Below, piece by piece: positions 36,513 through 45,563 of a stretch of DNA of 64,000 nt. A program made the position numbers and the translations under genes. The notes under the pieces were generated by a model, which did no database searches, was not told where the DNA came from, and was given only the letters and a program-made list of their open reading frames with translations. This DNA is from Armatimonadota bacterium (GTDB lineage Bacteria; Armatimonadota; HRBIN16), in the NCBI GenBank assembly GCA_026003195.1, contig BPGU01000003.1:248001-312000 (forward strand). The letters are read 5' to 3'. Numbering within the stretch: the stretch's first letter is position 1; every line of letters begins with the position of its first letter.

Positions 36513-38071
36513 GCGCCGCCTCCTTTCACCGCGCCGACCATCAACGCGCCAATCTCCTCACGCCGTTTGCGCTCGCCTTCCACAATGTCCACCAGGCGTC
36601 CGTCGAAAAGCACGCCCACGCGGTCGCACAGGGCGAGCAGTTCGTCTAAGTCGAAGGATACCACCAGTGCAGCAGCTCCCTGGTCACAGGCTTCGCGGAT
36701 AGCGTGGTGAACAGCCAGCGTACTGGCGGCATCCAGCCCACGGGTGGGTTGTCCGGCAATGAGCAAAGCGGGTGTTTCCATCAGCGCACGCCCGACCACT
36801 ACCTTCTGCTGATTACCTCCCGACAGGGCGGAGAAGGGCGCATCGGCAGCGGGGGCGCGCACGGCGAAACGGGAGATAATGCTCTGAGCGAACTCTTTCA
36901 TGCGCGCGAACGACAGCGAAAACGCTGACCCGAATCTGCCCTCGCGCTGGAGCCCTAACGCCGCGTTCTCCGCCACCGACCACTCCAGTATTGCCCCACG
37001 CAGGTGGCGGTCCTCTGCAATGTAGCGCACACCCTTGCGCAAGCGTACCACAGGTGGGGTATGCGTTATATCCTCATCGTTCAGCCAGATACGCCCCTGC
37101 GCAGGGGGCGTCAACCCCATTAGCGCGTCAATCAGCTCCGCTTGCCCGCTGCCGTCCACGCCAGCGATGCCAAAAACCTCGCCGGGATACACCTCAAAGG
37201 AGACCCCCTTCAACCCGGCACGGCTGCGCACCGGAGGCACCACCAGCCCTTCCACGCGCAGACGCGGTTTATCCTCCAGGCGCTTACCCAGCAACAATTC
37301 CTCTTCGGGTAACACTCCCTCCTCGCCCACGATGAGCCTTGCCAGCGTGCGAGCATCTACCTGCGGTTCCGCGCCGGGTGCCTCGCGTACCGGCATGACG
37401 GCAACCACTTCGCCTGCTCGCAACACCGTCACTTCGTCGGCGTGTTCCAGCACCTCCTGCAGCTTGTGTGTGACCAGCAGCACGGTGCGCTCTTCTTCGG
37501 TGAAGCGATGCAATAATGTGAAGAACGCCTCCGCGTCGGCAGGAGGCAAGACGGCGGTGGGCTCGTCGAAAATGAGCACGCGCGCATCGCGCAGAAGCAG
37601 TTTCAGTATCTCCACCTTCTGCTGTTGGGATACCGACAGCGTACCTGCCGGCGCGTCCCAGTCCGCCTCTAGCCCGATAACCTTTGCCAGCTCCTGTGCC
37701 CGCGCCAGCACGCGCGTTCGAGGAAGACGCGAAAGCGAAGCCCCTTCGCCGCTCAGCATCAGGTTCTCCAGCACGCTCAGACGGGGAATGAGCGCATAGT
37801 GCTGGCTGACCATGCCGACGCCCGCCAGTAGCGCTTCCGCCGGGGAACGGAAATGCACCGCCTGCCCATAGAGATACACCGTGCCGCTGTCGGGAGGAAA
37901 CACGCCGTACAGGATGTTCATCAGGGTGGTTTTGCCCGCGCCGTTTTCGCCGACGATGGCGTGGATGGTTCCCTGCCGAACGGAAAGGGTGATGTGGTTG
38001 TTCGCCTGCACCGCGCCGAAGCGCTTGCAGATGTCTTCCATGCGAACGACGATGGGTGTGTCGTGGCTCAT
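36509..38071 (-). CDS. ABC transporter ATPase with two nucleotide-binding domains, nucleoside/simple-sugar type
   Basis: 520 residues, COG3845 group (NupO/YufO). The first domain has Walker A G-E-N-G-A-G-K-T-T, the signature L-S-V-S-Q-Q-Q-K and Walker B V-L-I-F-D-E-P-T. The second domain has a degenerate Walker A (G-V-D-G-S-G-Q-A-E) and signature L-S-G-G-N-Q-Q-K, with L-L-I-A-G-Q-P-T-R-G-L-D in place of the usual Walker B, as is normal for these tandem ATPases. Start at ATG 38071 forms an ATGA overlap with the upstream oxidoreductase; the longer frame is ignored. It powers the two permeases downstream. Confidence 0.9.
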   Translation of the reverse strand: MSHDTPIVVRMEDICKRFGAVQANNHITLSVRQGTIHAIVGENGAGKTTLMNILYGVFPPDSGTVYLYGQAVHFRSPAEALLAGVGMVSQHYALIPRLSVLENLMLSGEGASLSRLPRTRVLARAQELAKVIGLEADWDAPAGTLSVSQQQKVEILKLLLRDARVLIFDEPTAVLPPADAEAFFTLLHRFTEEERTVLLVTHKLQEVLEHADEVTVLRAGEVVAVMPVREAPGAEPQVDARTLARLIVGEEGVLPEEELLLGKRLEDKPRLRVEGLVVPPVRSRAGLKGVSFEVYPGEVFGIAGVDGSGQAELIDALMGLTPPAQGRIWLNDEDITHTPPVVRLRKGVRYIAEDRHLRGAILEWSVAENAALGLQREGRFGSAFSLSFARMKEFAQSIISRFAVRAPAADAPFSALSGGNQQKVVVGRALMETPALLIAGQPTRGLDAASTLAVHHAIREACDQGAAALVVSFDLDELLALCDRVGVLFDGRLVDIVEGERKRREEIGALMVGAVKGGGA

Positions 38072-39243
38072 TCTTGCGTGTCCGGCACCATTCGGATGGC
38101 TTTGGCGATGTTGGGGTCGGTACGGCGCACCTCCTGCGCTACAGGCTTCGCCTGCGAGGTGGAGCGCAGTTCCGCAAGAAGCGCATCGTATTCCTCGGCG
38201 TCCACCGGCAGGGACACCGGTTTCTCCCTCTTCGCGGAGAGGATAACAGCGTTCGCCAGTTCCAGACTCCACAAGGCTTCCTCACCGGGGGCGATGAGCC
38301 GCTGTTCCAGCCCCATCAATACTCGTGCGAAGTTGCGGATGACCGCTTCATGACCTGCTGGTGCCTCTGGCACATCCAGCACGACGGGGTGTGTGGCGGG
38401 GAGTTCCCACATATCTTGCGTCCCCTGCATATACTGCGGGATGGGAGGCACAACGCGCGTGACCGTCACCTGCTCGCCGTGAGTGACCACCTTACCTCCC
38501 TCACCGACTATCTCGAAGTAGCGGGTAGGGGGTACCTCGTTCACATTCACATAGAGATAGCCGTGGGCGCCGTTGGCGTACTCCAGCAGGGCAAACGCCT
38601 CGTCCTCCACCTCTACCTGGTGGTAGCGGGTGCGCACCTGTGCCGTGACCCGGCTGGGCATCCCCGCCAGCCAGCAGAAGATGTCCATGTGGTGCGGTGC
38701 CTGGTTGATCAGCACGCCACCGCCTTCCGCTGCCCACGTGCCTCGCCACGCTGCCGACCGGTAATATACCTCATTACGGCACCAGGTGGCAATGGTGTGT
38801 GCGCGTAGCAGGTTGCCGACGATGCCTTCCTCCACTGCTTGCCTGGCGATTCGGAAGTGTTTTTCGGTGCGCATCTGTAGCATCGCGCCCAGCAAAAGCC
38901 CATGCTGGCGTGCGGCGTGCACCATGCGGCGACCTTCGGAGATGCTGACCGCTAGAGGCTTCTCACACAGCACATGCACACCATGCTCGAAAGCGCATTC
39001 GGCAATCTCCGCGTGCAACGGGTGCGGTGTGGCGATGAGCACGGCATCCACCAGACCGCTGCGCAGTAGTTCACGGTAATCGGTAAAGCCGGGCACGCCA
39101 AGTTGCTGGGCAACCTGCTGTGTGCGTTCTGCCGACGCGGAACAGACTGCCGCCAGCTCCGATTCCTCGATGCGCTGGATCAGGGTAGCATGAGCCACGC
39201 CCATGCCACCCACACCAATCACGCCAAAGCGCACCCGTTGCAT
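38068..39243 (-). CDS. Gfo/Idh/MocA family oxidoreductase (second copy)
   Basis: 391 residues. NAD(P)-dependent sugar or polyol dehydrogenase. The Rossmann fold starts F-G-V-I-G-V-G-G-M-G, and the catalytic Lys lies in H-V-L-C-E-K-P-L-A. It is clearly a tandem duplicate of the gene just upstream, sharing G-G-G-V-L-I/V-N-Q-A-P-H and A-N-G-A-H-G-Y-L-Y. I chose ATG 39243 because AGGTAG is better placed for it; a GTG at 39252 overlaps the upstream TAG. Translationally coupled downstream to the ABC ATPase (ATGA), so its substrate is probably what the transporter imports. Confidence 0.88.
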   Translation of the reverse strand: MQRVRFGVIGVGGMGVAHATLIQRIEESELAAVCSASAERTQQVAQQLGVPGFTDYRELLRSGLVDAVLIATPHPLHAEIAECAFEHGVHVLCEKPLAVSISEGRRMVHAARQHGLLLGAMLQMRTEKHFRIARQAVEEGIVGNLLRAHTIATWCRNEVYYRSAAWRGTWAAEGGGVLINQAPHHMDIFCWLAGMPSRVTAQVRTRYHQVEVEDEAFALLEYANGAHGYLYVNVNEVPPTRYFEIVGEGGKVVTHGEQVTVTRVVPPIPQYMQGTQDMWELPATHPVVLDVPEAPAGHEAVIRNFARVLMGLEQRLIAPGEEALWSLELANAVILSAKREKPVSLPVDAEEYDALLAELRSTSQAKPVAQEVRRTDPNIAKAIRMVPDTQE

Positions 39244-39251
39244 ACAGACCA

Positions 39252-40394
39252 CTACCTGACGATATTCGGGTCGGACACCCGTTGACCGAGCACCCTGCGC
39301 TTGGGCTGGGAGCTGGCTTTCAGCTCCCGCAACAGGGCATCATACTCGGCGCGGTCTACCGGCAGAGATACCGTCTTACCCCGCTTACTGGAGAGGATGA
39401 TGGCGCTGGCAAGTTCTACGCACCAGATGCCCTCCTCACCCGGAGACAGCAGAGGTTCACCGTACAGGATGGCTCGCGCGAAGTTGCGGGTAATCTGCGC
39501 GTGCCCGGCTGGCATGTCCTCCACGTCCACCTCCACCGGCTCCGTCTGCGGTCCCGACCACATATCGGTTGCGCTGAAGGTAAACTCGCGAATGGGCGGC
39601 ACGACTCGCCGAATGGTGACCTGCCCGTCCTGATATACGACCTTGCCCTTATCGCCGGCGATTTCGAAGCGAGTGGTTCCCGGAGCCTCGTTGGTGGTGG
39701 TATACAGGTAGCCATGCGCGCCGTTGGCGTACTCCAGCAGGGCAAACGCCTCATCTTCTACTTCGATCTCATGCAGGCGCGTACGTATGGACGCTGTCAC
39801 CTTCGCAGGCAGTCCTGCCAGCCAGCAGAACATGTCCAGCGCGTGCGGCGCCTGATTGACCAGCACTCCGCCGCCTTCGCCCACCCACGTGGCTCGCCAT
39901 TCCGCCGAGTCGTAGTACGCCTGATTGCGGTAGTAAGCCGCGACCATTTCCGTGCGCATCACGTCGCCAATCACGCCATCCTGGATCGCCTTGCGGGCGA
40001 TACGGCAGGCTCGTTCGGTGCGCATCTGGAACATGACGGCGAACACTTTCCCCGAACGCCTGGCGGCTTCTATCATACGGTCGGCTTCTACCGGGTTAAT
40101 CGCCATCGGCTTTTCGGTCAGCACGTGCAACCCCTTGCTGAAGGCGTATTCCGCCACTTCGGGATGCACCGGATGCGGGGTGGCAACAATCACCGCATCT
40201 ACCAGACCGCTCTGGATACACTCGCGGTAGTCGGTGAAGTAGGGCACGTTGTACTGCTCGCCGACACTCCTTGCTACATCTGGGTCAATGTCGGCAACTG
40301 CCGTCAACCGTACCTCTTCCACTTCCTGCGTCATCTTCGCGTGGGCGGAGCCCATGCCTCCCACGCCGATAATGCCCAAACGGACCTGATCCAT
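39252..40394 (-). CDS. Gfo/Idh/MocA family oxidoreductase (first copy)
   Basis: 380 residues and first gene of the five-gene operon. NAD(P)-binding G-I-I-G-V-G-G-M-G-S-A-H and catalytic Lys in L-T-E-K-P-M-A-I are present. The sequence parallels the downstream copy along its whole length, with the same tail pattern P-V-D-R-A-E-Y-D-A-L-L. GGGAGG precedes the ATG by nine bases. Two neighbouring oxidoreductases of this family often act in sequence (for example oxidation and epimerisation of a ring hydroxyl, as in inositol metabolism), which is a possible role here but not shown. Confidence 0.88.
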   Translation of the reverse strand: MDQVRLGIIGVGGMGSAHAKMTQEVEEVRLTAVADIDPDVARSVGEQYNVPYFTDYRECIQSGLVDAVIVATPHPVHPEVAEYAFSKGLHVLTEKPMAINPVEADRMIEAARRSGKVFAVMFQMRTERACRIARKAIQDGVIGDVMRTEMVAAYYRNQAYYDSAEWRATWVGEGGGVLVNQAPHALDMFCWLAGLPAKVTASIRTRLHEIEVEDEAFALLEYANGAHGYLYTTTNEAPGTTRFEIAGDKGKVVYQDGQVTIRRVVPPIREFTFSATDMWSGPQTEPVEVDVEDMPAGHAQITRNFARAILYGEPLLSPGEEGIWCVELASAIILSSKRGKTVSLPVDRAEYDALLRELKASSQPKRRVLGQRVSDPNIVR

Positions 40395-40498
40395 CTTCCG
40401 AACCTCCCTGATTCCACGCCTTCGTGTGCCATATTCGCTCCACTGCGGGGTTCTCCCTGCCCACGAATGAGTCGAGTATGCAGGAGGTGAACGGGAGA

Positions 40499-40795
40499 GT
40501 GAATTTCTGGGAGGCTTCTCTGGTTTTCTTTGGGATGGTGTTCTCGGTAGGCGCTTTGGCTATCTTTCTGGAGCACTTGCAGAAGACAGCGACGATCAAG
40601 GCGATGGCGAGAGGTCAGCAACACCAGGATATTCAGCGCAAGCTGGAGGAGCTCGCTCAGCAGATCGCCGAGATTCGCCAGATGCACGCAGACCACGTGC
40701 TGGGAGTAGACAGCCATATCCAGCATCTGGAATACAAGCTGTCTGCTCTGGAGAACCGGATAGAACAGATGGAACAGCAGACCCTGCACCGTTAG
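40499..40795 (+). CDS. Small single-helix membrane protein with coiled coil
   Basis: 98 residues. One membrane helix at about 5-24 (A-S-L-V-F-F-G-M-V-F-S-V-G-A-L-A-I-F) is followed by a charged coiled coil (I-Q-R-K-L-E-E-L-A-Q-Q-I-A-E-I-R, then L-E-Y-K-L-S-A-L-E-N-R-I-E-Q-M). The layout recalls PspB-type proteins, but identity is not clear. AGGAGGTGA lies upstream of the GTG at 40499; an in-frame ATG at 40478 lies upstream of that site and has a weaker signal of its own. It is divergent from the Gfo operon and convergent with the GH144-like gene. Confidence 0.65.
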   Translation: MNFWEASLVFFGMVFSVGALAIFLEHLQKTATIKAMARGQQHQDIQRKLEELAQQIAEIRQMHADHVLGVDSHIQHLEYKLSALENRIEQMEQQTLHR

Positions 40796-40800
40796 CGTTT

Positions 40801-42051
40801 TCAGGCGTTCCCCTTCCTCTCTGCCAGCTTTCGCAACGGACGCGGTTCCGGTTCCTTCGTGATGCGCAATCCCGCGCGCTGTACGCCGCGTTGTATCTCC
40901 CTGCGACGCAGGAACATCTTCCACACGCCGCCGGTACGATAGTTTTCAATCGCCAGCAGAGCCATGCCCAGGTCAATACCGATCACGTCCTTGTCCCACC
41001 AGTCACGGTCTACGTTGAAGGCGTTGCTGAAGCCATACCGCCCCCAGATTCGGGAGCGATAGCGGTCGTACATCGTCTGCATCGCGCGGAGGGATTCGCT
41101 TGGGGTGAAGATGAGGGAACCGATCGGAGCGGTAGGAGCCACCGTGCCATCCGGTTTGTCCCACATGATTATCGCTGCGTAACCACGATAGCCATCGGGC
41201 CCGTCGCAGGCGGTCAGCCCCCACACGTCCTCATCGAAGGTTTTGAATCTCTCCTTGTTGTCGATACAGAACTGTCGGTTAGCAAGGGTGGCGTTGATGG
41301 AGCTCACCCAGTAATCCCAGCCCAGCCGGTCGCGGCGTCCGCGCAGGTCAACATAATGGTGCGACATCTGGTGCATAAACAGCGGCCCGCCTGCCAGGTG
41401 CTCGTATTTGCCCTGGTAGTTCACCACCGGACGTTCCCAGAGGTCCCACATTCTTTCGGGCAGGTTCTGATGTGGTGCGCCCAGCGCGAGGATGTACAGG
41501 ATTATATGCTCGCAGTAGGAGTGCCAGCGTGACTTCAGGAAGCCCTCTTCCGGCTTCCATCCGTGCGAAAGCAGCATCTCATCGGCTTTGCTACCGCCAT
41601 CCGTGCGCATCACCTCGAAGTCTATACGGCGGTAAAAACGCTCTACCAGTCGGGCAACCTCGCCTTTAAAAAACTCCGCTGCCAGCAGTGCTCCCGCCAG
41701 AAACAGGGCGGTGTCGATGGTGGACACTTCGCAGTTCCACACGCGCTTGCCGTTGCGCCAGTCCACAAAGTGGTACAGCCAGCCGTGAAAATGGTACATT
41801 TCGTTGAGCACAAAGCGCAGCGTGGTGAGGGCTCGTTGTTCTGCCTGGCGATGTGGCAGCCAACCCCTCTGCACCCCGACCACATTGGCGGCGAGTGCGT
41901 AGCCGGTACTGGCGATGCTGGCGACGGTGTAATCGTCGGGAGTGAAGTTATGGGCGCGGTCTTTGGTGAGACCGGTTTCGGGGTGGGATTCTTCCCAGAA
42001 GAATCGCCAGGCACGTTTCTGCACTTCATACATCAGCTGCTGCGTGTTCAT
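40801..42051 (-). CDS. Glucoamylase-fold glycoside hydrolase (GH144-like)
   Basis: 416 residues. Belongs to the glycoamylase (PF10091-like) alpha/alpha-barrel group that includes GH144 and GH162 endo-beta-1,2-glucanases. Typical stretches are A-W-R-F-F-W-E-E-S-H-P-E-T-G-L-T near the N-terminus, S-T-I-D-T-A-L-F-L-A-G, M-H-Q-M-S-H-H-Y-V-D, W-G-L-T-A-C-D-G-P-D-G-Y and G-R-Y-G-F-S-N-A-F-N. No signal peptide is evident. It probably degrades a beta-glucan or sophorose-type oligosaccharide; substrate specificity is not readable. Confidence 0.8.
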   Translation of the reverse strand: MNTQQLMYEVQKRAWRFFWEESHPETGLTKDRAHNFTPDDYTVASIASTGYALAANVVGVQRGWLPHRQAEQRALTTLRFVLNEMYHFHGWLYHFVDWRNGKRVWNCEVSTIDTALFLAGALLAAEFFKGEVARLVERFYRRIDFEVMRTDGGSKADEMLLSHGWKPEEGFLKSRWHSYCEHIILYILALGAPHQNLPERMWDLWERPVVNYQGKYEHLAGGPLFMHQMSHHYVDLRGRRDRLGWDYWVSSINATLANRQFCIDNKERFKTFDEDVWGLTACDGPDGYRGYAAIIMWDKPDGTVAPTAPIGSLIFTPSESLRAMQTMYDRYRSRIWGRYGFSNAFNVDRDWWDKDVIGIDLGMALLAIENYRTGGVWKMFLRRREIQRGVQRAGLRITKEPEPRPLRKLAERKGNA

Positions 42052-42093
42052 CTCATCTCTTGAACCTTGTGATGCTTCCTGGTGTGCAAAGAA

Positions 42094-42117
42094 CGGGCAG
42101 GGGATTTCCCCTGCCCG
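42094..42117 (-). terminator. Terminator of the prepilin-like gene
   Basis: Plus-strand coordinates of an 11-bp stem: CGGGCAGGGGA (42094-42104) and TCCCCTGCCCG (42107-42117). On the minus strand it is followed by TTCTTTG. It lies just past the stop of the gene ending at 42130. Confidence 0.75.
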
Positions 42118-42129
42118 CTGAGGAGGGTG

Positions 42130-42975
42130 CTAATCCACCAGTCCTGCCGCCACGTTTTCGCGATAGGTGCGGCACATGGTATCCAGCCAGGTCAGGTCCA
42201 TGTTGCCGATAATGACGTTGCCGTTGGCGTCCTTAGCGTAGCCCCACTTGTTGGTGCCGTCGGGGTTATCGTGGGTGCACACAGCATCCCAGGTCGTCCA
42301 CTTGGCGTGCCCGTCCAGATATACGAGGTTTGCCGCCTTGTCACTGCCGCGGTGCCGTGCGCCAAAGTTCGAACCCGCTGGACCCCAGGCATTGGGTCCC
42401 TTAGTGGGGTAGAACGCCATCCACGGACCGTAGTCTACGAACACGTCCTTGATTTCACCGACGATGAGTGTGTTGGCAGGATAGGGGAAGTTGACCTCCG
42501 CGTAGTTCAGTCCATTCCACCAGTCCACGCTGCCAACGGGTGCACTGGACTTGAAGAAGGCATGGTACAGGAAGTAGCTGCGGTACGTCTTTTGGACGCC
42601 GGGCACGTACCATACCTCGTCGATCTGTCCATCGTTGTTCCAGTCCAGACCGCCGGAGTCATCGTAGGTGCGACTCAACGGATTGGTGGGGCATCGGAAA
42701 ATGTCCCAGTTTTTCATGTACGGGTTGAGCACGTGTTTCCAGCTGGCGACACATCCACCGGGCGGGCAGTATCGGCGGATGGGGAGCTGCTCGTCGTAAT
42801 CCTGCGAGTACATGCGGATGGCAAGACCAATCTGTTTCATGTTCGACAGGCAAGACGACACACGTGCGCTCTCTCGTGCCTGTGAGAACACGGGGAACAG
42901 GATCGCCGCCAGTATCGCGATAATCGCGATAACGACGAGCAGTTCGATGAGCGTGAAAGCCTTGTTGCGAGACAT
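42130..42975 (-). CDS. Prepilin-like exported protein (DUF1559 style)
   Basis: 281 residues. Class III signal: short charged leader M-S-R-N-K-A, then [16 protein letters not shown], where Phe7 and Glu11 are the methylated and conserved prepilin positions. The mature part begins [16 protein letters not shown] and carries the H-x-G-G/H-x-G-S type tail ([18 protein letters not shown]), as in the many pseudopilin-like proteins of Armatimonadota and Planctomycetes. AAGGAGG lies ten bases upstream of the ATG. It follows a small membrane protein gene and lies downstream of a LacI-type operator-like site. Confidence 0.88.
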   Translation of the reverse strand: MSRNKAFTLIELLVVIAIIAILAAILFPVFSQARESARVSSCLSNMKQIGLAIRMYSQDYDEQLPIRRYCPPGGCVASWKHVLNPYMKNWDIFRCPTNPLSRTYDDSGGLDWNNDGQIDEVWYVPGVQKTYRSYFLYHAFFKSSAPVGSVDWWNGLNYAEVNFPYPANTLIVGEIKDVFVDYGPWMAFYPTKGPNAWGPAGSNFGARHRGSDKAANLVYLDGHAKWTTWDAVCTHDNPDGTNKWGYAKDANGNVIIGNMDLTWLDTMCRTYRENVAAGLVD

Positions 42976-43018
42976 TTGGAAACGACCTCCTTGTATGATG
43001 TGATAGACTGAGTGACCT

Positions 43019-43240
43019 CTATCTCGGCGCGCCAGGAGTGATCGGTGCCTGTACCGCGCCAGTGTTCTCCCAGGGAACCTGTCCGGGCAGAGCAGGTTTA
43101 CCTGCACCTGCTTGCTGCGGTGTCAGGTCGCCTCGGCGGAAACCTCCGGTCATCGCTACGTATCCCACGATGAGCAAGATGACCACTACCGCAATGACTG
43201 CAATCGCTACGGGCGGACTCACTTCCTTTTTCATGTTCAT
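43019..43240 (-). CDS. Small single-pass membrane protein preceding a prepilin-like gene
   Basis: 73 residues. The charged N-terminus ([10 protein letters not shown]) leads to a membrane helix at about 10-31 ([16 protein letters not shown]) and a Gly/Pro-rich outside part. AAGGGGGGAT precedes the ATG at 43240 with good spacing; the longer upstream frame is ignored. Similar small proteins often sit beside DUF1559-type genes. Unknown function; perhaps an accessory of the pseudopilin. Confidence 0.7.
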   Translation of the reverse strand: MNMKKEVSPPVAIAVIAVVVILLIVGYVAMTGGFRRGDLTPQQAGAGKPALPGQVPWENTGAVQAPITPGAPR

Positions 43241-43261
43241 GACTATCCCCCCTTGTTTTGC

Positions 43262-43275
43262 ATTAACCGTTTCAG
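43262..43275. promoter_or_regulatory. LacI-type operator-like site upstream of small membrane protein/prepilin genes
   Basis: ATTAACCGTTTCAG contains AACCGTTT, fitting the LacI/GalR core AANCGNTT. It shares TGCATTAACCG with the site in front of the LacI-family gene next door. Confidence 0.5.
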
Positions 43276-43310
43276 CATACGGATATGGACTACCGCCCTG
43301 TGACAACGTG

Positions 43311-44345
43311 TTACGAGGAAGCAGACCCACAGGAACGGCGGATGTCCAGCACCGGCTCGAAGATGCGTGCGACCGGGTGGGGACGCTCGCCCTCTATCAG
43401 ACGCACCAGCGTTTTCACCCCTTCGCGTGCCATCTCGTAGATGGGCTGACGCACACTGGTCAGAGGTGGGTCAGTATGGTTGCACACCTCTGTGGAGTCG
43501 TAGCCGACGACCGCCACATCCTCCGGGATGCGCAGTCCCAGATCCCGCAGCACCTGCATAGCGCGTATCGCCACGTCATCGCTCCAGGCGAAGATGGCTG
43601 TGGGTCTGTGACGGGAGCGCATCAGTTCCACCAGCGGTGTGGCATCTGAGAGGGGAGCGGTCATCTCGAGAACCCATCTCTCCTCGGGCTCTATGCCTGC
43701 CTCGCGCATTGCCTGTACGTAGCCGTGCCAGCGGTCCAGCGCAGGCGCAGAGCGCGAACTTCCGCGCAGGTGCACAATCGCCCGATGCCCCAGACCCAAC
43801 AGGTGTTTGGTCGCGAGGTAGCCCCCCTGCACGTTATCGCAGTCCACCGAGTACACATCCGGGCGGCGGGCACGGGTGAAGACGACCACATGCGGGAAGC
43901 CGCTGTCTGCCAGAATGTCGGAGAGAGGGTCATCGATGTCGCGCAGCAACAGGGCACCGTCGATGCGCCCGTCCATCACTGCGTTTGCTTCATGCTCAGC
44001 GTCGTCACCGTGCGCTCCAGTGTACATCATCAGGTCGTACTGCAGATCGATGGCTTCGTGCGATGCGCCGTGCAGAAGCTCCAGAATGAAACCAGACCAC
44101 CCGCCGAAGATGGCGGCGTACTGCATGACCACACCGATGGTATGGGTGCGCCGCTGGGTCAATGCCCGGGCAACCGCATTGGGACGATAGCCCAGCTCCC
44201 GGATTGCTTCCCAGATGCGCCGGCGCGTCTCGTCGCTGATGCGCACTTTGCCCTCGCGTCCGTTCATCACGTAAGAGACCGTGACCTTGGACACGCCCGC
44301 TTTTCGCGCCACATCGGCTATGGTCACCCGTTCTCGCCTCATCAT
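43311..44345 (-). CDS. LacI-family transcriptional regulator
   Basis: 344 residues. The N-terminal helix-turn-helix is T-I-A-D-V-A-R-K-A-G-V-S-K-V-T-V-S followed by the hinge L-G-Y-R-P-N-A-V-A-R-A-L. The ligand-binding part is periplasmic-binding-protein-like (I-G-V-V-M-Q-Y-A-A, later A-I-F-A-W-S-D-D-V-A and D-V-A-V-V-G-Y-D-S-T-E). Its promoter is very good and an operator-like palindrome sits at its start, suggesting autoregulation. Another copy of the operator core lies downstream before the small membrane protein/prepilin genes. Two ATGs (44345 and 44342) are possible starts. The inducer is presumably a sugar, given the flanking glycosidases. Confidence 0.92.
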   Translation of the reverse strand: MMRRERVTIADVARKAGVSKVTVSYVMNGREGKVRISDETRRRIWEAIRELGYRPNAVARALTQRRTHTIGVVMQYAAIFGGWSGFILELLHGASHEAIDLQYDLMMYTGAHGDDAEHEANAVMDGRIDGALLLRDIDDPLSDILADSGFPHVVVFTRARRPDVYSVDCDNVQGGYLATKHLLGLGHRAIVHLRGSSRSAPALDRWHGYVQAMREAGIEPEERWVLEMTAPLSDATPLVELMRSRHRPTAIFAWSDDVAIRAMQVLRDLGLRIPEDVAVVGYDSTEVCNHTDPPLTSVRQPIYEMAREGVKTLVRLIEGERPHPVARIFEPVLDIRRSCGSASS

Positions 44346-44353
44346 TTTCACCG

Positions 44354-44365
44354 TTAATCGGTTAA
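44354..44365. promoter_or_regulatory. LacI-type palindromic operator at the regulator's own start
   Basis: TTAATCGGTTAA has the AANCGNTT core (AATCGGTT) and TTAA arms. It lies just downstream of the -10 at 44375-44380, where bound repressor would block transcription. Confidence 0.6.
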
Positions 44366-44374
44366 TGCATCTTG

Positions 44375-44403
44375 AGTATAACACATCGCACACGATTTGT
44401 CAA
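44375..44403 (-). promoter_or_regulatory. Consensus promoter of the LacI-family gene
   Basis: On the minus strand TTGACA (44398-44403), 17 bases, TATACT (44375-44380). It overlaps no coding sequence. Confidence 0.85.
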
Positions 44404-44432
44404 TAGGCGAACCGGGTGAAATACCTGTTTTT

Positions 44433-45563
44433 TCAGCGTATCCGGTACAGATGCACCTCGTACGGCTTGAAGGAGTCTTCGAATCGCCCGCGACGCACCG
44501 GGATACGCCTGCCCTCGCCCAGCACTTCGGCGATAGCGCGTTCGGGAAGCGACTGCACCGTGAACTCGGCGGTGGTGGAAGCGTTGCGCATTCCCACTGC
44601 GAACAGGTAGGTGGCTCCCCGATAGCGCTTCACCATGCCATGCACCGGCACGTTCGGCGCGGAGGATTGCACCGTCGCGCCATCCGCGACCGTCGGGCTG
44701 TTCAGCACCGGCGCGAGCTCGTGGATTTGCCGGTTGATGGCGGTGACCGCCTCCAGCATCTCGCGATCTTCCAGCAGGGCGGCTTCCACGAAGTGCGGCT
44801 CGAACTGGTGCACAAAGTAGATGATACCCTGTGAGCCGTGAATCAGTGACATCCACACCTCCGCCCGCACATGGTGCGGGGTGGGTTTGCGCTCCAGGTT
44901 GCTGATGCGGGTACATTCCAGCGCGTTCCAGAGGATTTTCTTGCCGTCGGTGGACTCGTTCCAGCGTATCCACAGGTGCAGACGCTCCAGCCCCTTCGCC
45001 ACGTACCACAGCAGCTCTTCCGAGTTGAGACCTGCCACGGGGTACACATCATACGAAATGATGTCCGCCCCCTTGACGTAGGTGAAGTAGTCGTCGGGGT
45101 GCGCGCCCGTGCCGCGTCCTACCCAGCTATCGTTGGCGACGCCCTGTCCGAGATTCAGGAGTACCGGGCGGTCAGGGTCCCTGCTCTTTATCTGGCGATA
45201 CCACTCTACCACCCGCTCAGGCGGCACCGGACCACCCCATCCCTTGCGTCCGGTAGCGGGGTCGGTCACTGGCTGGGCGTTATCGGGTTCGTCCTGGTGC
45301 ATCCAGCCGACGATGATGGGGTCTTCGCGGTGTTTTAAGCCGACGGCGTTCTGCTCGCAGATGACAGGCATCTTCGCCTCGCGCAGGGTGGAGAGCTGTT
45401 CCTCTGTTGGTCCCTGCCACAAGCCCACATAGAGGTTAAACCCTGCCTGTTTGAAGCGCGGGGCGTTACGCGGTTGCTGCAGCCACACGGCGATAGGAAA
45501 GTAAGAGGCGTCCTTCGGCGGACCGAACTTCCAGCGCGAATACACGTTTGCAGAAAGTGACAT
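44433..45563 (-). CDS. TIM-barrel glycoside hydrolase-like protein
   Basis: 376 residues. F-P-I-A-V-W-L-Q-Q-P opens the barrel, with Y-V-G-L-W-Q-G-P and V-G-W-M-H-Q-D-E-P-D-N carrying acidic residues at a likely catalytic strand, and W-N-A-L-E-C-T near the next. The C-terminal ~75 residues form a small beta domain (Y-L-F-A-V-G-M-R-N-A-S) as in many glycosidases. It resembles GH42-type or DUF4434-like barrels without a firm match. The ATG at 45563 has GGAGGAG about twelve bases upstream; the longer frame lacks signals. Lies immediately upstream of the LacI regulator, so both may serve the same sugar. Confidence 0.6.
   Translation of the reverse strand: MSLSANVYSRWKFGPPKDASYFPIAVWLQQPRNAPRFKQAGFNLYVGLWQGPTEEQLSTLREAKMPVICEQNAVGLKHREDPIIVGWMHQDEPDNAQPVTDPATGRKGWGGPVPPERVVEWYRQIKSRDPDRPVLLNLGQGVANDSWVGRGTGAHPDDYFTYVKGADIISYDVYPVAGLNSEELLWYVAKGLERLHLWIRWNESTDGKKILWNALECTRISNLERKPTPHHVRAEVWMSLIHGSQGIIYFVHQFEPHFVEAALLEDREMLEAVTAINRQIHELAPVLNSPTVADGATVQSSAPNVPVHGMVKRYRGATYLFAVGMRNASTTAEFTVQSLPERAIAEVLGEGRRIPVRRGRFEDSFKPYEVHLYRIR

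Noticed and set aside
38072-38272. N-terminal extension of the ABC ATPase
   Set aside because: It overlaps the end of the upstream oxidoreductase in another frame; the ATGA overlap at 38071 is a normal start.
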